From an uncultured Porphyromonadaceae bacterium (lineage in GTDB: Bacteria > Bacteroidota > Bacteroidia > Bacteroidales > Muribaculaceae), in assembly GCA_900548975.1 (NCBI GenBank), contig URMS01000008.1:55623-119622 (forward strand): a DNA stretch of 64,000 nucleotides, given 5' to 3'. Of this stretch, positions 16,856 to 25,730 are shown piece by piece. The stretch's first letter is position 1, and each line of letters opens with the position of its first letter. The notes under the pieces were generated by a model that did no database searches, was not told where the DNA came from, and was given only the letters and a program-made list of their open reading frames with translations. The translations under genes and the position numbers were made by a program.

Positions 16856-17452
16856 ATGTTGCAGATTCAGGATACTTTGGTAAGTCTCGATTTGGTCGAG
16901 CGATTTTTTTGTTGCGATCTCGGGGCATGTAAGGGACAGTGCTGGCTCGAAGGCGATGCGGGCGCACCGCTCGAGGAGGGCGAGGCGCAGCAGATACGCG
17001 ACGTGCTGCCTATAGTGTGGGACAGGCTGCTGCCGGCTGCACAGCGCGAGATTGAAGAAAGCGGTGTGAGCTATATCGACCAGGAGGGCGACGAGGTGAC
17101 ATCGCTTGTCGAAGGCCGAAACTGCGTGTTCGCCACCCTCGATGAGGGGGGCAACTGGCTCTGTGCGCTCGAAGAGGCTTACCGTCAGGGCCGGTCGCCT
17201 TTCTTCAAGCCGGTGTCGTGCCATCTCTATCCGGTGCGCGTGAAGAAATATCCCACATTCACGGCCGTGAACTATCATCGCTGGAAGATATGCCGCGCCG
17301 CCGAGGTGCTCGGTCGCGCTAAAGGTCTCCGGGCCTATCAGTTCCTCGAGGGGCCTCTCCGGCGCCGTTTCGGCGATGCATGGTACGAAGAGCTTGCCCT
17401 CACATGCGGGGAATATCTCAAGGCCTACGGCGGCGACAATGCCCCCGACTGA
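16856..17452 (+). CDS. DUF3109-family cysteine-rich protein
   Basis: A 198-residue cytoplasmic protein typical of the DUF3109 family found throughout Bacteroidetes. Conserved cysteines occur in RFFCCDLGACKGQCWLEGD, GRNCVFATL, WLCALEEAY, KPVSCHLYPVRV and YHRWKICRAAE. The spacing suggests metal or iron-sulfur binding, as for related YkgJ/zinc-chelate proteins. The function is unknown. It ends exactly where the convergent NSS gene ends (17452/17453), with no intergenic bases and no room for a shared terminator. Confidence 0.85.
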   Translation: MLQIQDTLVSLDLVERFFCCDLGACKGQCWLEGDAGAPLEEGEAQQIRDVLPIVWDRLLPAAQREIEESGVSYIDQEGDEVTSLVEGRNCVFATLDEGGNWLCALEEAYRQGRSPFFKPVSCHLYPVRVKKYPTFTAVNYHRWKICRAAEVLGRAKGLRAYQFLEGPLRRRFGDAWYEELALTCGEYLKAYGGDNAPD

Positions 17453-18823
17453 TTATAGCGAGAAGGCTACGATGGCCACGATGAGTACCGGGGCGATATA
17501 GCGGATTATGAACAGGACTGCGCGGGTCTGCGTGTCGGCTTTATCAATGGAGGCGCCGTTGGTCAGTTCTTTGCACAGGAGCCCGCGGGGCGCGAACCAG
17601 CCCATGTAGACGCAGGTGCCGAGTGCCACTACCGGCAGCAGGCAGTTGGTGGTGAAGCTGTCGAGCAGGTCGAAGAAGTTCATGCCGAGGACAGTGTATT
17701 TCGAAAAACTACCCATTGACAGCGAGCACAGGGCGCTCAGCACGAACAGCGGCAGCATGACGGTGAATGTGGCCGTGCGGCGGCTCATGTGGAGGCGGTC
17801 CTGGAACATGGCTATCGATACCTCGGCTATCGACACCGTGGATGTGAGAGCGGCCACAAGCAGCAGGAAAAAGAACAGCGCCGCCCACAGCTGCGGCAGC
17901 GGCAACTGGGCGAATACCTCGGGCAGTGTGACAAACACAAGAGTGGCGCCGCGCAGAGTTTCGCCGTCGAGACCGAAGCTCTTTACTGCGGGGAAGATAA
18001 CGAGGCCCATCAGGACGGCCACGCCAACGCTCAGCAGCGAGACGGTGAGGGCTGTCTTGCCAAGCTTGGTGTCGGCGGGATAGTACGAGGCGTATGTCAC
18101 CAGGATGCCCATGCCGAGGCTGAGACTGAAGAAAGCCTGCCCCAGGGCATTGACTACCACCGAGGCATTGATCTTGGAAAAATCGGGATTGAGGAAATAG
18201 GAGACGCCTTCCGACGCCCCCGGCAGAGTGAGCGAGAGGACGCACATGGCCACCAAAATGACAAACAGCAGGGGCATCATGATATTCGACAGCCGCTCTA
18301 TGCCTTTCTGAACCCCGCCGAGAAGCACTCCTATGTTGATGATTATCATTAGGAAAGTGAATATCAGCGGAGCGGTGTCGGTGGCGATGTATTTTTCCAT
18401 CTTACCGCTGAAAAAGCCGCGGAACTGTGCTCCCTCGCCCTGTGGCAAACCCTCGAACAGGCCTCCGGTGACGCTTTGCCAGAAATATTCGAGCGTCCAC
18501 CCGGCCACCACCATGTAATAGCAGATGATGAGATACGATGCCAGTACGGCGACAGCACCTACTATCCACCACGGTTTGCCGGGCGAAAGATTGCGGAAAG
18601 CCCCGATAGCGTCGGAACGCCCCGCACGGCCCAGCGAGAACTCGGCGAGCATCACCGGCACACCCAGGCAGAGCACACATACAATATATAGGAGCAGAAA
18701 TGCGGCGCCGCCGTTGGCCTGTGTCTCGGCCGGAAAGCGCCATACGTTACCAAGGCCGATAGCCGAGCCTACAGTGGCTGCCACCAGTCCTATTTTGGAA
18801 GCAAATTCGCGTTTGGAAGACAT
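17453..18823 (-). CDS. Neurotransmitter:sodium symporter (NSS/SNF family)
   Basis: A 456-residue inner-membrane protein with about 11 helices. The TM1 signature ATVGSAIGLGNVWRFPAET carries the residues that bind sodium and substrate in LeuT-fold transporters. TM3 includes YLIICYYMVVAGW, and TM6 lies around FFSLSLGMGILVTYASY. The family couples sodium entry to uptake of amino acids. Substrate cannot be called. The gene has its own promoter at 18844-18875 and is convergent with the DUF3109 gene. Confidence 0.92.
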   Translation of the reverse strand: MSSKREFASKIGLVAATVGSAIGLGNVWRFPAETQANGGAAFLLLYIVCVLCLGVPVMLAEFSLGRAGRSDAIGAFRNLSPGKPWWIVGAVAVLASYLIICYYMVVAGWTLEYFWQSVTGGLFEGLPQGEGAQFRGFFSGKMEKYIATDTAPLIFTFLMIIINIGVLLGGVQKGIERLSNIMMPLLFVILVAMCVLSLTLPGASEGVSYFLNPDFSKINASVVVNALGQAFFSLSLGMGILVTYASYYPADTKLGKTALTVSLLSVGVAVLMGLVIFPAVKSFGLDGETLRGATLVFVTLPEVFAQLPLPQLWAALFFFLLLVAALTSTVSIAEVSIAMFQDRLHMSRRTATFTVMLPLFVLSALCSLSMGSFSKYTVLGMNFFDLLDSFTTNCLLPVVALGTCVYMGWFAPRGLLCKELTNGASIDKADTQTRAVLFIIRYIAPVLIVAIVAFSL

Positions 18824-18843
18824 ATATCAGTTCAATATTATGG

Positions 18844-18875
18844 CAAAATTACAAATATATACTCCATATTGCAAA
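18844..18875 (-). promoter_or_regulatory. Promoter of the NSS transporter gene
   Basis: On the minus strand TTTG (18875-18872), 20 bases, TAATTTTG (18851-18844): a full match to the Bacteroidetes promoter, about 21 bases before the start codon at 18823. Confidence 0.75.
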
Positions 18876-18959
18876 AAAAATGCTTTTCAAAATGCCGTTT
18901 TGACTCTAAATTTGCTAATATGGCTTCTATATTATTCCGCATGAAACGGCTAAAATACG

Positions 18960-18967
18960 TATCTTTG
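18960..18967 (+). promoter_or_regulatory. -7 box of the GH43 gene
   Basis: TATCTTTG fits TAnnTTTG, 28 bases before the ATG at 18996. No TTTG is present at the proper upstream distance. Confidence 0.5.
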
Positions 18968-18995
18968 CATATAAATCAATCCTTTTTCTGATACT

Positions 18996-20099
18996 ATGAA
19001 CAGACATCTTTTTCCCGCTCTTATATTTCCGGCTCTTCTGGCTTCGATGCCTCTTGTGTCGTGTGGCCCCAAGAGCACGCCTGTCCAGGCGAGTGTGTGC
19101 AATCCGCTGCCGGTGAAATTCGGCGACCCGTTTATTCTCCATGCTTCCGACGGCAAGTTTTATCTCTACGGCACATCGCTTGACGACGGTTTCGAGGCAT
19201 TCGTGTCGGACGACATGGCCGAGTGGAAGCCGTGCGGGCAGGTCTACAAAGGTGCCGACAGCACATCGTGGAATGTGAGCGAATTCTGGGCGCCTGAGGT
19301 CTATGAGCGCGACGGGAAATACTACATGTTCTACAGTGCCACCGCCCGCCGCCAGTATACCCGCGACAAAGAAAACTTCCAGATAGGCGTGGCTGTGGCC
19401 GATAATCCGGCAGGTCCTTTCACCGACCTTCACAATGGTCCGGTTTTTGCCTCCGAGTACCCTGTTATCGACGCCAATGTCCTCTTCGACGAGCCGTCGG
19501 GCAAGGCATATCTCTATTTCTCGCGCTGTTGCTCCGGGCACCCTGTGGAAAGCGATATATCGGCATGGGCGCGCGAGCAGCATCTTTTCGATTCGATAGA
19601 GGAAAGCTGGATCTATGGCGTGGAACTCGCCCCCGATTTCTCGGGTATTGTGGGCGAGCCGCAGCTTCTTCTGGCGCCTCCGCAGTCGATGGCCGACCGG
19701 CAGGCCGAGTGGGAGAGCCGCTCGGTCACCGCGGGAGAAGCCGGCCGGCGGTGGACCGAAGGATCGTACATATTCAGGCGCGACAGCACGTACTACATGT
19801 TTTACAGCGCCAATGCATACTACGGTCCGCACTATGCCGTGGGATATGCCACATCGCGGTCGCCACTCGGGCCGTTCGAGAAGTACACAGGCAATCCTGT
19901 GCTTGCCAGTAGCGGCGATGTGACGTGTACAGGCCACAATATGGTCTTCGAAATGCCCTCCGGCGAGCTCTACACCGTCTACCACGCCCGCATGGCCGAC
20001 AATCCTGCCGACCGGGTAGTGATGATCGACCACATAACCATCGACTCCGCTGGCATCCTCTCGGTCGACGGCCCGACCACAACTCCATATAGCCTCTAA
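18996..20099 (+). CDS. Glycoside hydrolase family 43-like lipoprotein
   Basis: A 367-residue lipoprotein (lipobox around PLVSCG). The five-bladed propeller of GH43 is recognised by the three catalytic acids in order: GDPFIL (general base Asp), YPVIDANVLFDE (pKa-modulating Asp) and RRWTEGSYIFRR (general acid Glu). Further repeats are EFWAPEVYERDGKYYMFYSA and FEKYTGNPVL. GH43 enzymes are mostly arabinofuranosidases, arabinanases or xylosidases. The gene is monocistronic at the left edge of the polysaccharide locus and ends at a strong terminator shared with the convergent esterase gene. Substrate is inferred only from family. Confidence 0.9.
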   Translation: MNRHLFPALIFPALLASMPLVSCGPKSTPVQASVCNPLPVKFGDPFILHASDGKFYLYGTSLDDGFEAFVSDDMAEWKPCGQVYKGADSTSWNVSEFWAPEVYERDGKYYMFYSATARRQYTRDKENFQIGVAVADNPAGPFTDLHNGPVFASEYPVIDANVLFDEPSGKAYLYFSRCCSGHPVESDISAWAREQHLFDSIEESWIYGVELAPDFSGIVGEPQLLLAPPQSMADRQAEWESRSVTAGEAGRRWTEGSYIFRRDSTYYMFYSANAYYGPHYAVGYATSRSPLGPFEKYTGNPVLASSGDVTCTGHNMVFEMPSGELYTVYHARMADNPADRVVMIDHITIDSAGILSVDGPTTTPYSL

Positions 20100-20118
20100 A
20101 AAATACGGCCCGACAGAT

Positions 20119-20163
20119 AAAAAATACGGCACCACGGATTTCGCACCGGGTGCCGTATTTTTT
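20119..20163. terminator. Bidirectional intrinsic terminator
   Basis: A perfect 15-bp stem: AAAAAATACGGCACC (20119-20133) with GGTGCCGTATTTTTT (20149-20163), giving A- and T-runs on both sides. It serves the convergent GH43 (ends 20099) and esterase (ends 20176) genes. Confidence 0.9.
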
Positions 20164-20175
20164 TACAAACCTAAC

Positions 20176-22017
20176 CTACTTTACCAATATTTTAGTGGAT
20201 GTACCGTCGGCTGTGGCTATATATATTCCGGCCTCCGGTACCTCGAATGTCTTTTCGTTGTCATTTCCAGATTTGGCCTCTATGTTCATACCGGACACAT
20301 TGAACAGGGCAGCATTCTTTGCCGCAACCGAGATGGTGCGACCGTCGACTTTTACTGCCGCGGATCCTGTCGCAGCCGGAGCGGCTACCGACGACAGAAG
20401 CGGGTCGGTAAGAAATCCGATGAAGCCCGGTGTCATGGAGGCAATACGCCATATTGTCGAATGGTCGGCGCCGTCGACTTCGGTGTAGCGGAAGTTGGGG
20501 TTGGACGCGGCAAGTTTAGGTGCAAGCGCCTGCATGCCCTTGATGGTCACGGTGCCGTCGTCTGTGCCGTGGAATACCCACATCGGCGTAGAACCTATTC
20601 TGGCTATCAGAGCTTCGGTGTCAGGATTTTCCTCGCCGTAGCCTGATATCGGTATTACGCGTGCGAACATATTGTTGTCGCTGTTGAGCATGGACCATAT
20701 TGCGGCGGCTCCGTTGGACGAGCCCACAGCATACATATATTCCGGGGCGATGCCGTTTTCAGCAGCCAGTTTCTTGGTGAGTTCCAGAGTTCCGGTGAGC
20801 CATTTTGTCTGTTCCGATTCAAAACTGTAGCCTCCGGTAAGGGTTACCCAGCGTTCACCCGATGGTATCTGAGGCGCTATTACGACGGCATTGCTGATTT
20901 CGTTGGCGATAGGATAGACAGGGGCGGCTCCCATGCTTGAGAGTTGCAGCGAATTGTCGTTGCCGCGGGAACCCATGCCGTGAAGATAGAGCACCAGACG
21001 CTTTGGGTCGGTTGGCGAGTCAGCAGGGGTAGTGTATACTCGGTAGGGCATTTCAGTTCCGTCATCGAGGGTGTGGGAAGCACTGTCGAATACATTGACC
21101 GGTACTGTAAGATCGGTATTCACCTTCTCGAACATGCGGACATCGATATATTCCAGTGCGGCATACTGGCCCTGCCGGTCGAGGCCCGACAGATTGAGAG
21201 TCATAACCTTGCCGTCGCCATATACACGGCCGTCGTTGTGCATGGTGCCGTATTTGGCCAGGGTGCCACCCGAAATGTTGACTGTAGTGTTACCCGAGGC
21301 TCCGCTGCCTACCGAACACAGATAGAGAGCCTGCAGGATACCGCCTTCGATGTTTACTGTGGCAAGATTGGCGTTGGTTACAGGGAAAGAGTTGCCTTTG
21401 CCTCCGCGGTTGAAGGCCACGAGATATACATGTCCCGACCGGATGGTGATATTGGGATTGTAGGTGCAGTCGGCCTTTACTCTGTTGGTGTTGTCCTGAC
21501 AGCCACCGAGAATGGTGAACGAAGTAGCAACCTGCGACCACGCAAATGTGCCCGTCATTTCGCAGCCGTCTCCGATGGTGACGGAGTTGTAGTTCGCAAT
21601 CAGAAGCAGATAGGGATTCGTGCCCGAGGCCGTGTGATGGAATGTTATGTTCTCGAAAACAGCATCTGTGGTCAGACCGAGACGCACTCCTTTGGTGAGT
21701 GTGTATGCGTTGACGTCGTGGTCGTCGCCGCGGTAGTCGATACCATTATATTTCTGAGTATAGGTGATGGTGCCTGTACGCGGGGTGCTTGGTTCGAAAC
21801 TTGCCTGTTGGGTGAATTTACCGTTGAATACTATAGTGCCGTCGGCGTCGGTCGGTATCAGTGTCAGCGCCTTGGTAAGCGATTTGACCGGAGTCTGTGG
21901 CGTGGAGCCATCGTTGGTGTCGGCGCCGGTGTCGTTGATGAAAACGACGTTTTCGGCATTCAGCGCTAAGCCTGTAAACAAAGCGGCAGCTGCTGCAAAT
22001 AGTCTCGTTCTTTTCAT
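20176..22017 (-). CDS. Exported beta-helix plus alpha/beta-hydrolase esterase with T9SS-like C-terminal tail
   Basis: 613 residues: signal peptide (MKRTRLFAAAAALFTGLALN), residues about 25-290 rich in turn-and-strand repeats typical of a parallel beta-helix (VFENITFHHTASG, NPNITIRSGHVYLVAFNRGG, TTVNISGGTLAKYG), then an esterase/PHB-depolymerase-like hydrolase with RLVLYLHGMGSRGNDN, the nucleophile AVGSSNGAAAIW, WVFHGTDDGTV (Asp) and EVDGADHSTIW (His). The last about 70 residues (ALFNVSGMNI... EAGIYIATADGTSTKILVK) look like a type A T9SS sorting domain. It may deacylate a plant glycan. A beta-helix joined to an esterase is an uncommon layout. It is transcribed alone from a promoter shared with the divergent lipoprotein gene. 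Confidence 0.8.
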   Translation of the reverse strand: MKRTRLFAAAAALFTGLALNAENVVFINDTGADTNDGSTPQTPVKSLTKALTLIPTDADGTIVFNGKFTQQASFEPSTPRTGTITYTQKYNGIDYRGDDHDVNAYTLTKGVRLGLTTDAVFENITFHHTASGTNPYLLLIANYNSVTIGDGCEMTGTFAWSQVATSFTILGGCQDNTNRVKADCTYNPNITIRSGHVYLVAFNRGGKGNSFPVTNANLATVNIEGGILQALYLCSVGSGASGNTTVNISGGTLAKYGTMHNDGRVYGDGKVMTLNLSGLDRQGQYAALEYIDVRMFEKVNTDLTVPVNVFDSASHTLDDGTEMPYRVYTTPADSPTDPKRLVLYLHGMGSRGNDNSLQLSSMGAAPVYPIANEISNAVVIAPQIPSGERWVTLTGGYSFESEQTKWLTGTLELTKKLAAENGIAPEYMYAVGSSNGAAAIWSMLNSDNNMFARVIPISGYGEENPDTEALIARIGSTPMWVFHGTDDGTVTIKGMQALAPKLAASNPNFRYTEVDGADHSTIWRIASMTPGFIGFLTDPLLSSVAAPAATGSAAVKVDGRTISVAAKNAALFNVSGMNIEAKSGNDNEKTFEVPEAGIYIATADGTSTKILVK

Positions 22018-22077
22018 GGTTTATAATGTTGATGGTTATGGAAATCGGTCTCAGTGAGATTTCGGTTTCTTCGGAGA

Positions 22078-22085
22078 CAAAGATA
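22078..22085 (-). promoter_or_regulatory. -7 box of the esterase gene
   Basis: TATCTTTG on the minus strand (22085-22078), about 60 bases before the ATG at 22017. A TTG lies 18 bases upstream. Confidence 0.5.
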
Positions 22086-22204
22086 TGTTATTTGCTTAGG
22101 AGTCAATGGAACGATTCTTTCAATCGATGTAACGAAGTGTGCTCAGTGGAACTTTTATTCTATCGATCGCAACTTTTGTAGCACTGCTGAATGTAATTTT
22201 CTTT

Positions 22205-22212
22205 TAAATTTG
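22205..22212 (+). promoter_or_regulatory. -7 box of the fimbrillin-like/propeller operon
   Basis: TAAATTTG fits TAnnTTTG about 68 bases before the ATG at 22280. A TTTG at 22175-22178 is 26 bases upstream, longer than usual, which would fit an activated promoter. Nothing else was recognised in 22018-22279. Confidence 0.4.
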
Positions 22213-22279
22213 CGGTGCAGTACGAAAAAACCATGAGAACAAATTTCCTTTTTTCTAACCCTTGACAATCGATTCATAC

Positions 22280-23836
22280 ATGAGATTATATAGAAAGAGA
22301 GTCGGCGCCGGCATAGCCGCCGCAGCCATTCTGGCCTTAGGATCGTGCTCGAATTCCGATGACAACAACCGTCCGCTGGATTACGACAGACTCCGGGTCA
22401 ATTTTACCGCTGCGATCGAAGGTACCGTATGGGAGCCGGAAGCATCGGTCGGTATATTTGCCACATGCACGCGCAATGAAAGTGCAGGATATTCTCTTGC
22501 CGGAAACAGCCTCTACCGCATAGGCGGCGAAGACCTCTCCTTACTTATTGGTGCGACTCCCGCCGATGAGATCGAGACACTGCGTACGGACCATAATTAC
22601 AAATTCTACGCATATTATCCCTACAATGCCGGTATTTCCGACCCGACGGCCATGTCTGTTGCGGTTTCGCCGATACAGGAATACAGCCGTGGGTTGTCGG
22701 CATATTCATGTTTTGTGGCCGGAGCTGAGCCTACGGCAATAGTGCCGGACGTAGCTCTCGACTTTAAGGCTATTTTCTCGGTGCTCGAGTTTAATGTCGC
22801 CGATGATATTCTTGACGAGGAAGGTCGTTCGGTGCTTCGTTCTATTACGGTATCGGGTCCCGAGGGCACAGATCTTGCAATCGGGGGAAAATATGATCTT
22901 ACGACAGGCATATTTACACCTGATCCGGCTATGACATCGGGCTCTGTGACTGTCGATTTCGGAGACGATGGCCTCGTGCTGACCGACAGTTATACAAAAA
23001 TCGGTGCTGTGGTGGCGCCTGTGGCCGTACCGGCCGAAGGTCTTACGGTCACAGTGACCGGTACCGACGGAGAAAGCTCGGAAATCAGTATTCTTGAAGG
23101 CGGGGTCTCGGATGGCCTTGTTGCCGGCTCTGTGATATCGGTGATGCTCGGTCGCGAGAATGACGGTGTGATGCCTGTGACTTTCCCCGTAGAATGGTTG
23201 CTCGGTCACGGAGGCGACAACCGCCATCCTGTCACTACCGCGACCCAGCCGCTGTGGATCTCGTCGGGTATATGGACCTGCGACACCCAGAATCAGGCCG
23301 TTTGCACCTGGCACAAGGAAAGCGATCCGCTTGAGACTGCCATTCAGATCCTTGAGACAGTCAATTCCGGTAAAATCAGTTCGGTGGGTATAAAAGGCCT
23401 TTGGACCGGCGATTATTTCGAATTCGATATTCCTGTCAAGAAATTTGCCGCAGGAACAGTGCTTACCATGAGTTTCCCTCTCTACGGACGTCAGATTCCC
23501 GTATTCTGGGACATCGACTATCTCGACGGCGACGAATGGAAGACCGCTGATCTGAGCGAGAAGAAAGCCTACGATCCGTCGTACAGCATGGATTGTACGT
23601 TTACCGCTATCCGCGGCGCAGTTCTGGTGCGCAAGGCTCTTCCCTATGAGCATGGCGTCAAGAGCGGCCATCTCAAGATACGCCTCCGTGTCGCCGACGG
23701 TGCCGTGCAGGCCGATACCGACAGCAAGTGCGCACGCCGTAGCGCTCCATGGACGAGCGGCGGTGCATATGGAGCACCTTTCTATTTCTATGATACCACC
23801 GGCGAGCTTACATCCGTTAAATTCTCTATAGACTGA
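22280..23836 (+). CDS. Fimbrillin-like lipoprotein with C-terminal glycan-binding-like domain
   Basis: 518 residues from the ATG at 22280, chosen for the lipoprotein signal AILALGSCSNSDD. Residues about 25-290 follow the Bacteroidales fimbrillin-like pattern (LRVNFTAAIEGTVWEPEASV, NYKFYAYYPYNAG, DVALDFKAIFSVLEFNV, LTVTVTGTDGES). The remaining roughly 220 residues (PLWISSGIWTCDTQNQA, GIKGLWTGDYFEFDIPVKKF, FWDIDYLDGDEW) look like a beta-sandwich with aromatic residues, as in sugar-binding domains. It ends one base before the next ATG, so it is co-transcribed with the propeller protein. A surface glycan-binding role in this polysaccharide locus is inferred. A true fimbrial role is unlikely. Confidence 0.7.
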   Translation: MRLYRKRVGAGIAAAAILALGSCSNSDDNNRPLDYDRLRVNFTAAIEGTVWEPEASVGIFATCTRNESAGYSLAGNSLYRIGGEDLSLLIGATPADEIETLRTDHNYKFYAYYPYNAGISDPTAMSVAVSPIQEYSRGLSAYSCFVAGAEPTAIVPDVALDFKAIFSVLEFNVADDILDEEGRSVLRSITVSGPEGTDLAIGGKYDLTTGIFTPDPAMTSGSVTVDFGDDGLVLTDSYTKIGAVVAPVAVPAEGLTVTVTGTDGESSEISILEGGVSDGLVAGSVISVMLGRENDGVMPVTFPVEWLLGHGGDNRHPVTTATQPLWISSGIWTCDTQNQAVCTWHKESDPLETAIQILETVNSGKISSVGIKGLWTGDYFEFDIPVKKFAAGTVLTMSFPLYGRQIPVFWDIDYLDGDEWKTADLSEKKAYDPSYSMDCTFTAIRGAVLVRKALPYEHGVKSGHLKIRLRVADGAVQADTDSKCARRSAPWTSGGAYGAPFYFYDTTGELTSVKFSID

Positions 23837-23837
23837 T

Positions 23838-25610
23838 ATGAAAAAGATATATATGGCTTTAACGGCCACGGTAATTGCATCGTCGGCGACTGCGGCCGTA
23901 CCCTCGGGAGATCTGCGCATCGCATGGGACAACGCCACTATTCGCGACATTACCGAAATACCTGTAGTCAACAAGGGCTACACCGAAACGAACATAATGT
24001 ATCCGCGTATAAAACGTCTTGCCGACGAGCGCCTGATGATGAGTTTCATGAACAATACCTATGGTTGGGAACCATATGTGGCCTTCAGCGACGACAACGG
24101 CACGACATGGCATGGAGCCAAGCGCCTCGTAGAGCAGGTGAAAGGGACGTCGAGTGCCGGCGACGACGATCTGGTAATCGTCAATCCCGATTTTATACAG
24201 CTTGCCGACGGCACCATTCTCCTCGCCTACCAGCGTCGCTGGAAGAAAGGCTACAACGACCTTGACCATACCAACGAGAACTGTTATATAGAAATAATGA
24301 GTTCGGCCGACGGCGGTGCCTCGTGGACAGATCCGCGGCGAATATACACCGGACGATGCTGGGAGCCTGCCATGCTCCAGCTTCCGTCGGGCGAGATCCA
24401 GATGTATATCACCGACAGCAACGAAGTTAAGTATAAGCGTTCGCAGCCATGTACAACGCTGATACGATCGTTCGACGGCGGACGCACATGGCAGGGCAAA
24501 GAGCACTGCACCTACAAGGACGGAGAAATAATATCGAGAACCATCGACAGCCGCGGTTCATACGACGGCATGGCGAGTGCCGTACGTCTCGACGACGGTT
24601 CGCTTCTGTTGCCTGTAGAGGTGTGGAGCGGTGTGCATAAGATGGACCAGACTCCGGTAATCATAAAGACCGACGCAGCCACAAACTGGCGCAGCGACCA
24701 GAGCATCCGTGACAATGGCGGACCGGACTATCCGGCCAAGAAGCAGGTCAATAAGGATCTTACTGGCTACGGACCGTATATATGCCGTCTTCCTTCGGGG
24801 CATCCTCTTGTGCTGGCCGGTGGCGCAAGATACAAGGGCAAGCCCGGAGCCTGGGTCCTTGTCGGCGACCGCAACGGCGACAATTTCGGCAATGCCTCCT
24901 CGCCATTCGAGGGGTACTGGGGCTGTATCGACTATATCGGCGACAACCGGGTGATGATGGCCGTTACACAGGACTATAAGGACAACGGTGCAAAGCGCAG
25001 CAAAACGAAGACAGCCATCGGGCGCATAAACTACGCCAAGCAGGCCGGTGCGCCCGGTAGCTTCGCCGATCCGGCTGATTTCAACCGCGAGAACAACAGC
25101 TTCTGGTTTTTGGGCAAGGAGCAGCCATCGCAGATATTCGTGGATTTTGGCTGTACGCCCGAAGCTTTCGTGGTCGATGCTTACCTTTTCGATGAAGACC
25201 TCCAGGCTTATACGCCGGAAAATTCTGATGCTGTCGGAGTGCTGATAGGGCGCCGCAACGCCTCGGGCGACTACGACAGCTATAAGCTGACGATCAATGC
25301 CAACGGTGCCTATACGCTGTATCGTCTCGAAGGAACCTCGTGGGTGCTTTCGCGCGCCGGTACTGTTCCTGTTAAAACTGTGGGAACGGTAAACGATCCG
25401 TCCGATCGGGATCTTGGTTTCGGTGTCCGCATGCCGATCGACTGGGGGCTGATCGGAGGAGCTCCGGCCAAAGGCGAGAAGATCAAGGCCCATATCCGCC
25501 ATTACTATAAGACCACCGCAAAGGAAGGCCCGGTGGGTGCGACAATAGAAGAAGCGGAAGGCGAGAATACCGATTACCCCGCCGAATGGCTTGATGTGAC
25601 ACTTATATGA
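23838..25610 (+). CDS. Exported Asp-box propeller protein (sialidase superfamily, GH93-like) with C-terminal sugar-binding-like domain
   Basis: A 590-residue protein with a signal peptide. Three Asp-boxes of the SxDxGxTW type are seen: FSDDNGTTWHG, SSADGGASWTD and SFDGGRTWQG. They mark a six-bladed propeller of the sialidase superfamily. Segments such as NIMYPRIKRLADERLMMSF, WEPAMLQLPSGEIQMYITDS and GPYICRLPSGHPLVLAGGAR resemble exo-arabinanase GH93-type enzymes more than true sialidases. The last about 190 residues (FWFLGKEQPSQIFVDFGCTP, VGVLIGRRNASGDYDSYKL) fit a CBM9/DOMON-type beta-sandwich. Together with GH43 and GH78-like enzymes, an arabinan-containing pectin is the inferred substrate. 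Catalytic residues could not be fixed by eye. Confidence 0.75.
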   Translation: MKKIYMALTATVIASSATAAVPSGDLRIAWDNATIRDITEIPVVNKGYTETNIMYPRIKRLADERLMMSFMNNTYGWEPYVAFSDDNGTTWHGAKRLVEQVKGTSSAGDDDLVIVNPDFIQLADGTILLAYQRRWKKGYNDLDHTNENCYIEIMSSADGGASWTDPRRIYTGRCWEPAMLQLPSGEIQMYITDSNEVKYKRSQPCTTLIRSFDGGRTWQGKEHCTYKDGEIISRTIDSRGSYDGMASAVRLDDGSLLLPVEVWSGVHKMDQTPVIIKTDAATNWRSDQSIRDNGGPDYPAKKQVNKDLTGYGPYICRLPSGHPLVLAGGARYKGKPGAWVLVGDRNGDNFGNASSPFEGYWGCIDYIGDNRVMMAVTQDYKDNGAKRSKTKTAIGRINYAKQAGAPGSFADPADFNRENNSFWFLGKEQPSQIFVDFGCTPEAFVVDAYLFDEDLQAYTPENSDAVGVLIGRRNASGDYDSYKLTINANGAYTLYRLEGTSWVLSRAGTVPVKTVGTVNDPSDRDLGFGVRMPIDWGLIGGAPAKGEKIKAHIRHYYKTTAKEGPVGATIEEAEGENTDYPAEWLDVTLI

Positions 25611-25611
25611 C

Positions 25612-25684
25612 TCAACTTTCGCAAGATCAAGTTGAAGTGAATATCCGCCCTTCACGTTGAGCAAGTTGAAGACTTGCGAAACTT
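25612..25684. repeat. Post-stop inverted repeat
   Basis: AACTTTCGCAAG (25614-25625) pairs with CTTGCGAAACTT (25673-25684), 11 of 12, with weaker internal pairing. The left part repeats the sequence found directly after the stop at 16736. It may terminate the upstream operon and overlaps the promoter region of the regulator. Confidence 0.5.
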
Positions 25685-25690
25685 TAATTA

Positions 25691-25698
25691 TATATTTG
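25691..25698 (+). promoter_or_regulatory. -7 box of the hybrid regulator gene
   Basis: TATATTTG fits TAnnTTTG, 33 bases before the chosen ATG. A GTTG at 25665-25668 lies 22 bases upstream. Confidence 0.5.
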
Positions 25699-25730
25699 GT
25701 TTGAAACCCCGAATCCATAATAAAAACGGC

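Noticed and set aside
18927..20135. A 402-codon minus-strand frame
   Set aside because: It mirrors the GH43 gene, which has all catalytic acids; no recognisable motif in the mirror frame.
23838..25610. Calling the Asp-box propeller a true sialidase
   Set aside because: Asp-boxes only show the fold. The arginine triad and Tyr/Glu pair of sialidases could not be placed, and the neighbours are arabinose/rhamnose-type enzymes.
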